Source: Penelope pileata (Eukaryota > Chordata > Aves > Galliformes > Cracidae). Taken from it: a stretch of 64,000 bases of DNA. Below are positions 1 to 14,400 of the stretch, piece after piece. Position numbers and translations under genes: made by a program. Numbering within the stretch: the stretch's first letter is position 1; every line of letters begins with the position of its first letter. Location of the stretch: NCBI GenBank assembly GCA_013396635.1, contig WBMW01005879.1, positions 186,001-250,000 of the forward strand. The letters run 5' to 3'. The notes beneath the pieces were generated by a model. The model ran no database searches. It saw nothing but the letters and a program-made list of their open reading frames with translations, and was not told the DNA's origin.

Positions 1-3000
1 GGCTCGGTGGTATATGACCCCTAAAAATAATCTGCTTTCCGCTGACCTTGCCTTTCCCAGAAGAAAGTCTATAAAGTGATCTCTTCTTCACTGGAGGGAA
101 AAGAAAAAATCATGCTCTTGGCTTTCTGGACAATGAAAGCCTGCCAAAGTTTCATGTTGTCTTATCAAAAGCCTAAATTACAGAGAAGACAATAGTTACC
201 AAGACTGTGGTAATGTTTTACTGGTGAAGCACCACACCCACTGCTCCAGTGGCAATGTTCCAGAGACGCATACTTGGGGATCCAGTTTTCAGATGAAATA
301 TTATTCAGCTCAGTTTAAGATGTAGCATAGGTATGTACAGGAATTACACTGTTGTTATTAAATTTCTCAGCTACTGTCAGTGCTACCCAATGTTTACTAG
401 TTATATTTTCTTAGTGCTTTGTAAACAAGCTAATACATATTAGCTGGTTCCTGGAGTCACTTCAGCCAACAATAAAACAGATAGATATTGAGGGTGAGAG
501 ATGTCTGCTGTTTAACTACGTAGAAAACAAGCTCCTCTGCAGTTTAAAAAGGCAGGAAAAAAACAACCAAACAACAGATCAGATTCAGCAGAATCAGCAG
601 GGTGACTTGTGAAACTGGAGAACAGGCTAAATATTCCTGACAAGAATTTCATCAGGTTGCTGTGATGGGAAGGATGCCAGCTCCCAGAGAGGTTAACTGT
701 GTTTCTTCCCCTATCTTAACCTCTAGCTATATGAACTACTTCCTGTAGTGGGTCAGGATCACAGAATTTCATCTTAGATGTAGCAGTCAGGACAAGATCT
801 TTTAAAGATGACTTGTGATTTTTGGTGCTCAGTTCTGAGAACTTCAAAGGGTTGTGAATGTCTCAGAATGCTGACTGCTGATGCTGTGAAAGAAGTGCTC
901 TCCTGAGCATGTTTCAGAACTTGAGCAGGCAACATCCTCTGACAGTTTCAAAAGTTTGGTCTAGAATTTGCGTTTTCATCTGGACACTGTAAACTGCCTG
1001 GGATCTTCCAATTATTTTTTTCGACTGGCTCCACAAAATCCCCTTCATGTTTTATTTGCAAGAATTAAAATTAAAAAAAAAAAAAAAAAAAAGCAGGTGA
1101 TCTTGGCATAATTAGAGTAAATAATAAACAGTTATCATAATTGTATTGTTCTATATGCAGGAGACATTGTCACTCAAAGAAAAAAGACTGAGCAATGTTC
1201 AGGACTACCAGACTCCTCCTACCCTGAAGCACTCAGATCCATTTCACAAGCCAGTCACAAGAGGTTTACCTTCCAGGTCTGAATGCATCAGATGAAGATG
1301 TCATTATATAAAGAAAAGCAAAAAAGTAGAGCAAATAAAAGTGTCGGAAAAACATTTTGACTCTATTTCTTTTAAGGACTACAAGGAGATTTTTCTCTGG
1401 GTAGCGTCCTAAGGCGTGACCAGAAGTACTGCGGTTGCTGAATAAGAAATTACATTTTAAATTAACTTTCTTACTAATGTTAAGCTTATCGCTATTCACT
1501 GCCTCATTATTCATTTCTTTTACGTTGAAATCTCCATGGCAGACATGGATAAGGGTACGTACAATGCCTACAGTTTCCCCAATTTTGCTTAGGCTAATGT
1601 GTGCCATCTTCCTCCTCCAACAACAGGACATTTTATATTGATTATTTTAACAGAGAAGGATTTACAGAATGCAATCCATCCCTTTTCGGTATTCACTCCT
1701 CAATGCTGTACAAAAAAAATTAGGAAGCATTTAGTACTCATAATAAAAAGAGTAGATTTGTCCCATAACTTGCCACCGGTATACTGCAGGTTATATAATG
1801 TTACCCATGCTCAAAATGCCAGACCTCAAGCTTCCAGCCCCATACATAATTCTTTGGTTTTGCACAGAATTCAAGCAGGTAAAAGAAAGAGCTGGGGTCC
1901 CAGTAGGGGAAGTATAAACTGATGGATTTGTTTCCAGGTCTAAGTGTACTGCATTTGAGAGACAAATCCAAATAAACTAAATCGAGGGGGCAAAGAACTG
2001 CTGCTGAATTGCATTTAGAATTCAAGATCTCCATCTGTGGCAGTGGCAAGTAGCCAACATCTTTTCAGGTTTTGTTTTTTGAATTGAAAACAGCTGGGAT
2101 ATTATTGACATAGGAACTGCTTTGCTGGTCTGACTCTGACCATAACAAGTTTTGCAGTTTCCAAGAGGATTCCAGCTATTTTTATAGCAAAAACTGAAAC
2201 TGAAATGAGGGTTGGCTCCTATTGAAACTGTCAAAGTACATTCCAGGAATCTCAGTAATTTACCAAGTAATCACATAGTAAGCAGCTATAAAGTGGAATG
2301 GTTATTTACAATCTACAAAATGGTTTTATACAGTGTAAGTAGTTAGAACACTTCTACCAAAGGTTTGATCAAAGAGAGAAAATGTTTCTTAAAATTGTCA
2401 AAGAAAACATATGCCTGCTTTTCAATCCAGTTGCCCTATCTAGTGTTTTACCTGCAAGTTTATCACTATGGGAATAGGTTTGGAGGCGAAATGAGAAAAG
2501 GAAAAATAAACTCCAGCATTTGGTGCCATGGAGAACTATTTCAACAAGTTAATCGGGAAATTGGAGTGTTAGGTGGAAACTACAGGTGCCTTTTGAAAGG
2601 AGACAGTATTTTAGGAAAGTTACAGAAAATTGCCCAGGTAATTAGGACACAGAGATCTCAGACAGGGAGGCTGTGTGATGCTCGGAACTAGCCAAGCCAG
2701 TGATGGTATCGGAATGAGAGGCTGGACGCGGCACCAGCGTATCCTTCTGCCTCTACACACAAGGATCCCTTCCCTACCCTGTTCTTCTCAGACCCACTTG
2801 AGGGAAGTGTCCTTTTTCATAAAAGCGTTTAAGCACCTGTTTCAACTCAGCCATGTTCCTATTTCTCCTGAAGTGAACTGTGATTTTAGTGCAATCTACA
2901 TAGTTAATTTTATGCCTAACACTAATCATTTCCATGTGGAATGCCTTGAAATAGGAGCAACCTTTGGAATGTGCTCACTTTCCTGAACTGGTCCCAGCGC

Positions 3001-5349
3001 TAGTCCTTCTCCTTCCGGAAAAAATATCTGCAGGATACATATGAGAATTCAAAAGAGGTTTTGATTCGTGTTCCAAATTATCAGCAGCGTATCACTGAAG
3101 ACAAAATACTGACTCGTCTCAGTTCCTAAAAGCAGCATTTGGATGGAACAGACTACAGAACTATCCTAGAATGCTTGCTTCAGCCACTGATGGACAGAAC
3201 TGCTACAGGTTTTGATCGCAAATAATTATAATCAGCATAAAATTACGAGATGTGCGGCTGAGCTAGACCAAAGGTGAATTAAACTCAGCATCCAGCTTCC
3301 ACTTCTACTTGCCTTAAACATACTATTGCAAGAGCAGTGCATCAAAATCACCGTTCATGAAATAGTACATTTAAAGAAGGCAAATAGAGCTTGAATTTTC
3401 CTCGGTATATCGTTTAGTTTCTGCCAACCAAGTACTTAAGAACTCTGTGAGCCAAAATTTTTATCCAGACCACAGTATTTCACAAGGACCAATGGGATCA
3501 TCCTCCAAAAACTATCAAGCTCCCTTTTGAATCCATTTACACTTGGCCTCCAAGGCACCCTGTGGCAAAGGGATCCACACTGTAACTCATTGCACAGAAA
3601 CGCAAGAGTTCACCAGGGTGCTTCCAGTAATGAAAGCATGGGGTTGGCTACAGGAACTCTGCAGTGCTGGAAGACTTCAGCCACCTGCCCCTCACCCCTC
3701 CTCCCCATTCCCCCTTGCAGGAAGCAGTAGTGAGGGCAGGGAGCACACCATCACCTGCACGCCACAGCCTCAAACTACGCATCTTCTTCATATTGCATCT
3801 TGCTAAAAACACTTCCTAAGATACACTGTGGTGTAACTGAAGCAAAAAATAAAAATAAAAAAAGGTGTCTGAGGGGAGCATAAAGCTCTAATGTATTTTT
3901 CACAAAGGGGAAGATTAGCGGCCACATCCTTATGTTGTATAAACAAGTGACTTTTCGATAGCCTCAGCAGAAGTGGGCAGACTGACACAGCAGGTGACCT
4001 GGCTTCTCTGCAGCTTCTGACCAGACACCTCCATCTCTGCCTCAACAGCACGGCAGAAATCCTCGCCCAGCCTTCTCCCGTGGAGATAAAGAGACACTTC
4101 GGTTATAGAAAGTCTATGACAGAACACTATGTCCAAGGTCAGTACCTGGTATTTTTCTGCTGCTTGAATGTCATCTTAAAAATGAAAAGATTTTCTTCAC
4201 ACACTGTCCTGGATTCTTGCACTCTTCAGACAAAGCAAAAGTGCTCTGCCTGATAATATCATTTATAATAAAAATTTTAAATAATGGTTTGGACAAGAAG
4301 ATAGACTCCAGAACTAAAGAATATACTTTATAAACACTTCAGTGATCACCACTATTCTAGCCTATATGGAGGAAACTTCTAAAGAAAAAAGATTAGCCTT
4401 TGAGGTTATTGTATCTTTGAATTTTTAGAATAGTTTTTCATTGCAAAAAATTGTTTGGATACAGCAGCTCATAGAATCTGTTAACTGGAGGACAAAATTG
4501 TCTTATAGCGAATTTGCACACTTCAACTCGTAAAAAGGAAAATGAAACACGATTTCTTCCTCCTTTATTTTTTTTTCTCTGCTAGTCCCAATTGTATTTC
4601 TTTTCTCAGTCTTCCTTTCTGAATTTGAACCTGGCCTTTCTCCAGTTTTTACTTCTCTTGTCAACCAAATATTTTAAGACATATTAAATAGCCTGAAATA
4701 ATTAGCAAATATTAAATAGTGCCCTTGTCTCAACATCAATTAGAGACAAATCTCTTTAATATCTGCCAGCTTTATCCACATGCTTCCTCACTGATTACCA
4801 CTTTAATGGCAAATGTCCAGTCACTAAGAGATAAGCCAGGATGCATAAATAGCTATTTCACGGTAACTCAGATTAAATGGATATGGCTGCACATAAATAT
4901 ATGTATATTTCAACGTCAGAAGTTAAGTATGATGCTAAAGGTTTCCCTGTTTTATGCTGGATCAAGTAGGCTTAACATCATGGACTATATTTCAATAGGT
5001 CTTAATCATGACTGTCAGATTTTTGAGTCCATTTGATTTTAGGACAGCAAAATGTGCCACTGCACCCACAAGCTGATTGTTAGAGGTGTAAATTTGTCAA
5101 ATGTGGTTTAGATATGTTGAAAGTCTGACCCAAAGTATTTCAGAGAAAACAGAGCTGAGCATGCATATAATAGTGAATACTCCACGGTACACACGATATA
5201 CTAACACAGCTTGCAACCCAGCTTATTTCCAGTTAAATCTGTGGCATTTTTTAGAACGATGGCTCCAAAAGAGCATAGAAAGGACAGGACAGAGAAGGCC
5301 TCAAAGGTGCCAAATTACAAGTAGCACCTACAAGCCTGAAAATACTTAC
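1..5349 (-). other. DCLK1 intron (left, incomplete)
   Basis: Begins with donor GTAAGT at 5349-5344 and runs off the left edge. It holds a 20-base A run (1073-1092) and no CR1 copy, exon or RNA gene that I recognise. The open frames of 60-120 codons here show no family resemblance or splice context. Confidence 0.7.
1073..1092. repeat. Poly-A run (20 bp)
   Basis: Twenty uninterrupted A residues. No adjacent SINE or processed-pseudogene body is recognised. Confidence 0.9.
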
Positions 5350-5430
5350 ATTAACCCATGGATGTTCAAGAACTTGCAATGCTGAGAATCGCAGATCTAC
5401 ATCTACTTGAAGCATCATTGTGATAAGTTC
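5350..5430 (-). CDS. DCLK1: DCLK1 exon: kinase C-lobe end ([10 protein letters not shown]...HPWVN)
   Basis: An 81-bp exon, 27 codons, phase 0 on both sides, with acceptor TTCTCAG and donor GTAAGT. It encodes [18 protein letters not shown] and QVLEHPWVN. This is the alpha-H/alpha-I end of the kinase fold, with the conserved Arg and the HPW motif. It is the last DCLK1 coding exon in the window. The next expected segment (DDGLPENEHQL and the regulatory tail) was looked for in 1-5349 and not found. Confidence 0.96.
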
Positions 5431-8400
5431 CTGAGAAATGGAACACTGGGTCAAACAAAGCTTTTGAAGAACAAATCAAGAGATTTAATTCACTAAAGTG
5501 CTCTTCAGCTGATTATAGAAGGGTACTCAAAGACAGAATGAACTACCAAGTGCAGAAATATATTAATATTATTAAAAAAAAATCAACTATGAACTGCTGA
5601 ACTTCAAGCTGAACTTTTAAATCAATATCTAACGGTACCTTGAAAAGCTAGAAGACAGTTCTGAGTTATGGTTCTGTAGCCACTGTTTAAGAGAAAAGCA
5701 CTTACTACATAATGCACAAAACAGATGGTTGCATGAAATTAGGTTAGCCTCCCATTAAGAAAAAGCCAATTCCTCTGTAGGAAAAATGCCAGCAGATCTA
5801 CAATTGTACTTTAAGCTCTTATATAAATGACATAGAAGATATTTAAGAAAACTCTTTACTACATTATTTTTCATGTCCTGATTTCCCCTGCAATTACCTA
5901 GTTTTCAACTAGCATGTAAATAAACACACATCTAATTCTATCACTGTATGGAGTGCACAAAAAATAAGATTGCAGCGTGCTAGCAAATAAAGGGATATCA
6001 CCAAAGTTAATAATTCTTAGTGACAAGGAGAAGAAGTCAAACAAATACGTTAATGTTTCAAAATAGAAAATTTAGAATTAACTATTTGGAAGAAGGAGTT
6101 TTACAGGAGAATGCTATTGGCAAAGGACTTGCAGAGTTCTCATTATTGATGGTCCTGGACATGCCCCTGGGCACTATGCTCTGGCTTTCTCTGCTTGAGT
6201 AGAGGTTGGGCCAGATGACCTCCAGAGGTTCTTTCCAACCTCTACCACTGCAAATATGCAATGAAGCCCACTACAAAACAGTTATATGGATTAGGGGACT
6301 TCCAGCTCTAAGACTGTATCTCATTTGGTAACTTCATTAGTTAACAGACTAAAAAACCAGTCTGATCACCATGCATACATCTGCAGGAGCAGGATGTCAT
6401 CAGAACCAAAGAATAGAGATTGAGGACTTAGAACACTACTTTCATTATTCACATTCATGTCCAAATTTCATAACTGTTTTGCGATTAAACACACTGAAAG
6501 AAATAGGAAGACAGTTTTTGTCTGGATTTGCCTTACAGACTTTAGAAGTAAACTGGCAGAGCACTCACATTTTAGGGAAATTAAACACTTAACTACATGC
6601 TGACCAAATGAATCATTTGTGTGTTTGTTTTTTTTAACATACATATATGTACTATCTTTCTCTCTCTGTGTATGTATATGACTATATTGAATGTCAGATC
6701 CCTAGAAAGTCATTGAGGGAAGCTGTTGCTCCAGTGCACTGAGAGTTTAAAAAGTTGATCTACACTGCAAGTACAATTAATTCCATCAGGATCCGTATCT
6801 GAAAAGTGTTGTACCTGCTTAAGCACCACATCCCAAGCTCAAACTCTTTCCTGTCATGTGCCAAGAGGCTACAACCCATGAATTGGTGGACACAAGTCCC
6901 TACTTCATACCACACTGACAACTCTGAGTTCCGGACAATCCTTAGCCTGGTTCTTTGACAGAAAGAAACAATGATTGCACCATCTAATGAGATTAATAAG
7001 GGAAAATAGTAACATTATTATATCATATTCAAAGGCTCCAGGTTGGAACCTGGTCCCCATCATAAACATATACAAAGCACAGTCCCAGGGAGCTATCAAG
7101 CTAAGAAGGGTAGATCAAGCAAAGTTACTCATAATTTTTCTTGGTTGGTAAAGGCTGCTGATGTCTGTTGTATGAGACACCATATAGAGATAGGGTCCAT
7201 TGCAAAACCACCTGGACTAACGGACAGTAATCAAATGGCAATTTATACTTGGTAACCCAGAGGAATTTACAGGTATGAGACATCTCAAATGCAGCACTGT
7301 GAAAGGACAACAGACACTATCTCAGACACTGGGAGTAATACTGGAGAAGAAGTATTGTTAACTATTTACACCTACCTTTGCAGAGTCAGAAACATTGTCC
7401 CAGTATGGCGACGGAAAATCCACCTGTCCCATCAAAATCTGATCAAAAAGCACTTCTTGGTCATCTCCACTTCTGTAAAGTAAAAAACAAACAAAAACAA
7501 CAACAAAACCCACAAACGCATTATTTCCAGAGCTGGTTTTTAAAAGCTTCTTGACATTGCCTTTAGTTAGAGATCCCTTAGCGCGCTTTTGGAAGCTATT
7601 TGTTCTCTGTAAGCATGCAGACACAGGTGTGAATGCTGAGATCGTTAAAATGAAGTGCATTTGGCACTTTTTTTCTGAGGTGACCTGCTCGTCCTTAGGA
7701 CTGTCAACCACTTTGCAATTGCTTTGAGGGGGAAAAAAGATCTGACATGCCATTATTAAGTGGCTTACATTTTATTTACCTTTTACCAACCACAAAATAT
7801 GTTGTATTTTGTCCATTAAAGAAGATGTTTATTTCACTGTGTATTTTAAACATCAGACAAAGGCACCCAGAACCCACAATGGAGGATCTTGTTTTGCAAT
7901 ATTATGAAGTTTGAACTAAAATAAACAAACATGTGACAGAGATTTTACAATAAAAACACAGACATTTACGGGATTTGTGTAAATTACTATACAGAGCATG
8001 GGAAAAACCAAACCCTACAAACAGAGAACTTTTTCCAGTTGTTTAATGCAAAAGCAGCACAGGGATCAATTCGCAGAACAAGGATGGTTGAATAGATTAG
8101 TCCATACCCACGGAACGGAGGAAAACCACAGAGCAGGATGTAAGTAATCACGCCCGCTGCCCAGATGTCCACCTTCAGGCCGTATCTACAAGCGTGAGAG
8201 ATGTGGTTAGAGAAATCTGAATTCTAGGAACTGTAGTAATAGAACAGAAGAAACATTTTCAGAATTATTAAAAACTTCTTATACATTCTGATCTGTATTT
8301 TCTCTATATCCTATCTACTGATGTATTCTACTATGCTTTTTGTTATATTTACATCTCAAAAATACATCAGATAAGAATGTATAAATGTGCAGAAGACACT

Positions 8401-11400
8401 GTGCTGTATTGCTTAGCTAGACAGTGACCTCTATCAAGAGAAAGTCTGCAAAGATGGCCACAGGCTGCTCAAACCAGCAGATACTTACTTGATGGAACAA
8501 AGAAAAGTACACTGCTTGACAATGAAATAAAATTAAGTAAACAGTACCTAGGAGTCTCTGGGGCTGGTGTGAGAATTAGTTATTGAATTTGCAATTGGCT
8601 AGTTAGTAACCTAGAGTAAAGGCGAGAAGTTTGAGGCTAACGACTCACAGAGCAACCTGCTCTAAATGCAAATTCAGCACTGCTTTGAGCTGGTTCGGGC
8701 AAGAGAGTCTCCAAAGGTCCCTTCCAATTAAATTGTCCTATAAGCCATGATTCTGCATCATATCCAAGCCAAAGCAGCATAAAAATCCTAGCTGCAAGAA
8801 CTCACATCCGGCACAATGGTGAGAACACACTCCACTGTGAACATATCAATGAACCATCACTAGAAGTGATTTACCCAGTTTCAGCAATAATTTCTGGAGC
8901 TACATATGTTGGGGTCCCACAGACAGTATATAGAGGTCCATCCACAATGGTTGCTAGGCCAAAGTCTCCTAACTTCAGAGACTTGCTTCCATCTTGGTGT
9001 TCATAAACCTAAATCAGGAATAATATTCAACAGTTTAAAAGAGTTCTATCAAGAGAACTACTATATCATTTATTAACTGTCTGAAATGTTCCTTTTAATT
9101 TACAGTCTTTTTTCTCTTCCTTTTACACAACATACTTGCCTGCATGTTTTGAAAATTCAGACAAATAAGACAATTTCTCTTATGTGCACTCACAGTGTTT
9201 GGGAAAGACCTACCTTGCTACCTGGTTAACAAAGGATGTATTTCCTCTTGCTAAAAACTAAAGCTCAGAAGCAAAGGTCTGAACTTCCAGCAAAGATGTT
9301 CCTAAGTTAACTCCTCACTGACAGCCAATTCACAGCTGTAGGCATTTTTGAGTTCTGCTTACACAGAGCTTAAATGTTCACACAGGGATTTTGCCTTCTT
9401 AGATAACACAACAGGGAGTGCATTGATGGCAACAATAGATGCTACATTACACTATGAATCTTTCTTTAATCCAACTACTGGTTCAGGTTCTTGCTGCCCA
9501 TTTTGAAACTGTCTATGACACAATTTAATGCTGTTTACCATAACAACATCTATAAAAGTGGAAACAGTCTACAGGAGAGCTTCTTAAAGTATATATGCAT
9601 CGCATTATTATTTTGCAACCCAAATCAAAGCTCCATGCAGTCTGTCTCATCAACAGTGACACCATGAAATAACTTAGCAGTAATGCCTGACAAAAAGAGA
9701 AGATATCACACTTCACAATCAAAAACAAAATCATCCTTAATACCCATCTCAAGCAGCTAATCCTACATCAGAAATCAGACTTATCTACAACTGTTTGCAG
9801 AGCAAAATCCTGGATTTCCTTTCTTAAAGAATTCAGTGTTTTCTACAATGATCTCTTGAACAGTTCACTAGGTACAAAAATTAAATAGTTAGCTATATTG
9901 TACCAAAAAATAAAAAAATAAAATCCCACACCCAAGCTTCTCTTTCGTTAGTGCTTGTCATGTCTCAAGAGGAACCCCTCTCCATCCTGAATCCCCGCTA
10001 CCACATGACACAGTCAGAAATAGACATTCAGAATACACAGAATTATTTTTCTTTCCTTATTTTTAACAACAAAATGGCATCTCTAGGAGGACCAGCAGTT
10101 TGATAAAGATTCACATTTCTCTGCTGCTAAGCCAGAAGAAAGATAGGCTTATAGAAAAGCACTAGAAAAAAAAAGCAATTATGGTTTTATTAAAAACACA
10201 GATTGTTAAATACATCTGGTTCCTGAAACTAAAGAAAGTGCTCTCTGAAATGGCAGTAATAAATCTGATTTCAACAACAGTTTTAATTAAAGGCTAGAGA
10301 CTAGAGCTTTAAATATTCACTTGCTGAAAAATGTAAAATGTTCTCTTGGAAATCAAGAGCTGAATTCAGTCTTAATTAGCATCTCATATTCTATTCCATG
10401 CTGTTACAAAGACTCCTCTGAGTTGTGTTGACCTAGGGATCGTCTACAAGTTTCCTCCATTAACAGACTGCACCTTATATATACTAGAAATTATTTACTG
10501 AAAGAGCTTGTTTGGCAATATTTACCAATGGAGAAAGTTTGGTACTGTGCATTTTCTTGTATTTTGCTCCATCTGTTTTCAGGGACTACTTTCCTTGGAA
10601 AACTACTTCAGCTGACTTGTAAAACTGAAGAAAGTAACTTTTCCTCACCCTGTTATAACTCCATATAAAAAGGATCCCAACGTGAAGCTGTGGTATGTTC
10701 CTTGCCAGTCAAGGAATGTGAAAGATAATTTAATGCTCATGTTATTCAGAACAAACGCTATGTATGTTCTACTGCATTTAAATACTGGAGGGCAATTAAA
10801 GAAATGGGAATTAGTGCAAATTATCCTCTATGTAGTGCTTTCACTGTTTTAACTAAGCAGTAAAACTGTGTAATTGTACAACACTAATTGAATGCAGCCA
10901 CACATAATTGTGCGCCACCATATGTATCCTATTACTATAAAGACTGTCAGGATTTTCTAAGCTGCTCTTGTGATCACTGCAGATGGCAACAGTCAGAGAA
11001 GTTGTTCTCTAGGGCTTATTATATGGCTATAAAGACATCTCATGACTTGACAAAATAAACGTGCTAAATAGCAGCAATTATGAAAAATGTTCCAATTAAA
11101 ACATGGAAGGCACTCTCTAGAGAATAAAAAATGTGCATGTTGGTAAAAAATCACAGATATTCAGCATACCCTAAAATCTTGGACAGTTCACTGTTAGGTG
11201 GGCTTATAAGTGTTTTAACAATTCCAGGAAAATAACCCTAGTGGCAATCTGGTGATACAAGAACTATCCATCCCATTGAGCAGCTGAGAAGATCAAAGCA
11301 GAACCTAAGAGACGTAAGGCCATGGACAGTCAATGCCAGAGACAGGGTCAGAACCCAGGTAAGACTGGTTCAAATGCTCTTTCCTAAAATGGTTCATTTC

Positions 11401-14400
11401 TTTCAAAGGCTTGATAAACCTTAGAGAATTCATAGAATTTGTTAGTCAAATGCTGGCTTTTATGTCTAGGATGCTGCAAGGAGTCAAGTATGCAGTACTA
11501 GACTCCTTGTACTGCTCAGTGTCAATTGCAATGTAGAACCTTTACATACATAACAACACTGGAAAAATCACTACCATGCAAAACAATATGATTTTTCCTG
11601 GTATTACCAGAGAAGGCTGAGCAGGCAGATTCAATTGCCTCTCTGTTGCCCCCACTTTGTGATAACATTCCTCTCTTCCCTCATAAGCTTCATTCTACTG
11701 CTGTCAGGAATTTAGAGACATTCCGAGACAAGAGCTGGGAAAGCCTTTCCCCAGACCAAGACACTATTGCACATCCCACATCAAAGCATTAATGAATCCT
11801 GGCACGCGATTGCTATAACCTCTGCATGCAGACACCTACCACCTCTGAACATCAAGGGATGCTAAAGGAATATCAACCATTGGTTTCTAATTAAACTTCT
11901 GCACGACATGTTTTCAGCAGTTTCTGGATAATTAGGCCACACTACTTCCTCACCCAGAACTATAAAGGCATCTATCGCTAGAGGAGCCTCAACCATAAAA
12001 TTCCGATTCCCTGGATTTTTGTCAAGGTCTACCTGAGTCAGCTTTCCCCTAAAACCTCTTTGGTGTCAAGCTGTACTAAATGCACAGCAGACAGCACATA
12101 GATGAGAGAATTGATATTCTAGGCCTCATAAACATTGTTCTATGATAGCAGAAGAACTGGGATATCTTGATACTGCAGCATGTTGGCAAATTCGGGAGAA
12201 CTCAGAGAACAGTGAAATAATCAGGAAAAATTATCAGAAGAAATGAAATTAAGTCAGCTGGAGAACACAACCGCCACTACAAGAAAACAAAATCCCTAGG
12301 AGGCCTAATTGCCAGGGTGTTTTTTCCTTTGTCTTCAGTAGATTAAGGCGCATACAGATTCAGTGAGGAAAAGGAAAATTTAGGCTTTCTATTTAGAGAA
12401 GTGTCTATAATATTCTGTAGGATTACTCGGGAGGTGCAGCAGGAAGAGAAGGACTTGGAAATGTTTTCCTCATTCTGCTCTGACATAGCATATCATTTGG
12501 GCACAACATTTATACAATCTTGGTAAAAATGAGCTAATGCCTGGTAAAAACGAGCTGCTAATTGCTTAAGCAGCTGCAGACATACGGAGTGGTCTATTGG
12601 GGACACAATACCTTTGTATTTGTGAGAAGTTTGAAATTACACAGCAGCTCACTTAAAGTTCACTTCCAGTGATCACTGGAACAATTCTGATACTGTGTCC
12701 TGGGGAACAGTCTAGACATACCAGCTGATGTTACTGGCTTTTTTTGTGATAGCTGTTAATCTTAGGAGAGCTTTACAATGTGAAGATTAAAACTAAATGA
12801 CTAAAAGCCTGAAATAAACTTGGGGTGTGTCTGGAAGGAGGGAAAAACGCAGACCTTCTCTCACAGTATCCCAAGTTATCAACAGCAGTAAAAGCTGAAT
12901 TTTCACTTACCAGGAGGTTCTCTGGCTTGATATCCCTGTGAACAATGTTCAGGCTGTGAAGATATTTGATGGCACTGGCCAGATTGTAAAGCATCCCACT
13001 GGCATCCCGCTCTGTGTATTTGTTGGTGGAAGTAATAGCATCAAAAAGATCTCCTCCCTGGAAACATATAAGTAACATTATTTGTGAAATGACTGAAAAA
13101 AAAATCAGGGAAAATCAAGGAGCATCATTTATGGAGGAGAAGGAGGTTGGAGGAGCAGCAGTTTCCTTGCTTTGTGTAATGTAATGATGTCACCCATGAT
13201 GGCGGCTGAACATATCACTAATTCAGGACCATTTGCCATGGCTTAGGTGGTCAGACATGAGGCTGGAATCTCCACTGCAAACCACTCCCACCTGTTGCTG
13301 CTTTTCACAGAATCACAGAATCACAGAATTGCAGGGGTTGGAAGGGACCTCAAGAGATCATCGAGTCCAACCCCCCTGCCAGAGCAGGTTCCCTACAGCA
13401 GGTTGCACAGGTAGGCGTCCAGGCGGGTCTTGAATATCTCCAGGGAAGGAGACTCCACAACCTCCCTGGGCAGCCTGTTCCAGTGCTCAGTCACCCGCAC
13501 CGTGAAGAAGTTCTTCCGCATGTTGGTGCGGAACTTCCTGTGCTCCAGCTTAAGGCCATTGCCCCTTGTCCTGTCCCCACTGACCACTGAAAAGAGGTTC
13601 CCCACCTGTTTTGTAACATGTCCAGCACTTGCCAACCTTTGCGTCCAGAGTCCTTGTTGCAAATTTCTGGCACTTGCCTGTCGTGATGCTGCATACCAAC
13701 TCCTGCTATTTTTATTCTAACTACAAACAGGCTGACATAACATTTTTGTCTAAAGTCTGACTGAGCCCCAGAAAGATGAAGAAACTTTGAATAAAACTCA
13801 AATCAGCTACCTGTTGTTTTTGCTAGCCTATTTTAAACGTCCACTTCCATATCATAAAATTTTGAAAATGTGGATTTTAGAAAACACTTTCTCTGCATAA
13901 GATGTGAAGTTTTTGGTAGTGAAATGTTCTTACAGCTAATACTGAAGAACTCTCCAGCATGTATGACAAAATCATACTGGAAGACACTCTAGAATTGACA
14001 TCAGTATTTCACCTTAGCTACAAATACAGATGGCAACTTGTGCAATTTCCAGGTCATCATGCTGTCTAATTCAGCTGAAAGCTGCTGCCAGCTAAAGAAA
14101 AACAAGAGAAAAAAAAAATTAGAAATGAAGGAATATTAAGGGGAAGTCTGCTAAGCCAGGACCGGAAGCAGCCATCACATTTGGATTATATTGCAAGGGT
14201 TGAGATGGCAAATGGGAAGAAGAACATGTGAGTGTTTGGAGAAAGACTAAAAAAAAGTGGAAGTTTGATGGAACAGAGGAAAAAGCAAACACCTTTTGAG
14301 AGACTCTACTCACTTCTGGCCATTGACAAAAACCAAAGCAGCACCATAAAGGAAACATGGGCCAACAACAACAACAACAGAAGAATAGGGAAAAGACAAT

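Larger units (their letters stand above)
7473..8874 (-). other. Two short DCLK1 introns (7473-8107 and 8186-8874)
   Basis: These introns flank the 78-bp DIWAAG exon (8108-8185), which lies within this range. A degenerate CR1 tail sits near 8688-8758. Nothing else is recognised. Confidence 0.8.

Noticed and set aside
1..5349. Expected next DCLK1 exon (DDGLPENEHQL... regulatory tail)
   Set aside because: Searched on the minus strand and not found; it must lie left of the window.
12773..13078. Apparent ATG start (MLLICFQ) just upstream of GGDLFDAI
   Set aside because: These codons lie in the intron before the TTTCCAG acceptor at 13058; the exon starts at GGA.
13393..13662. Minus-strand 89-codon frame with a reverse-transcriptase-family look
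   Set aside because: It is the C-terminal remnant of CR1 ORF2, reported as a mobile element rather than a gene.
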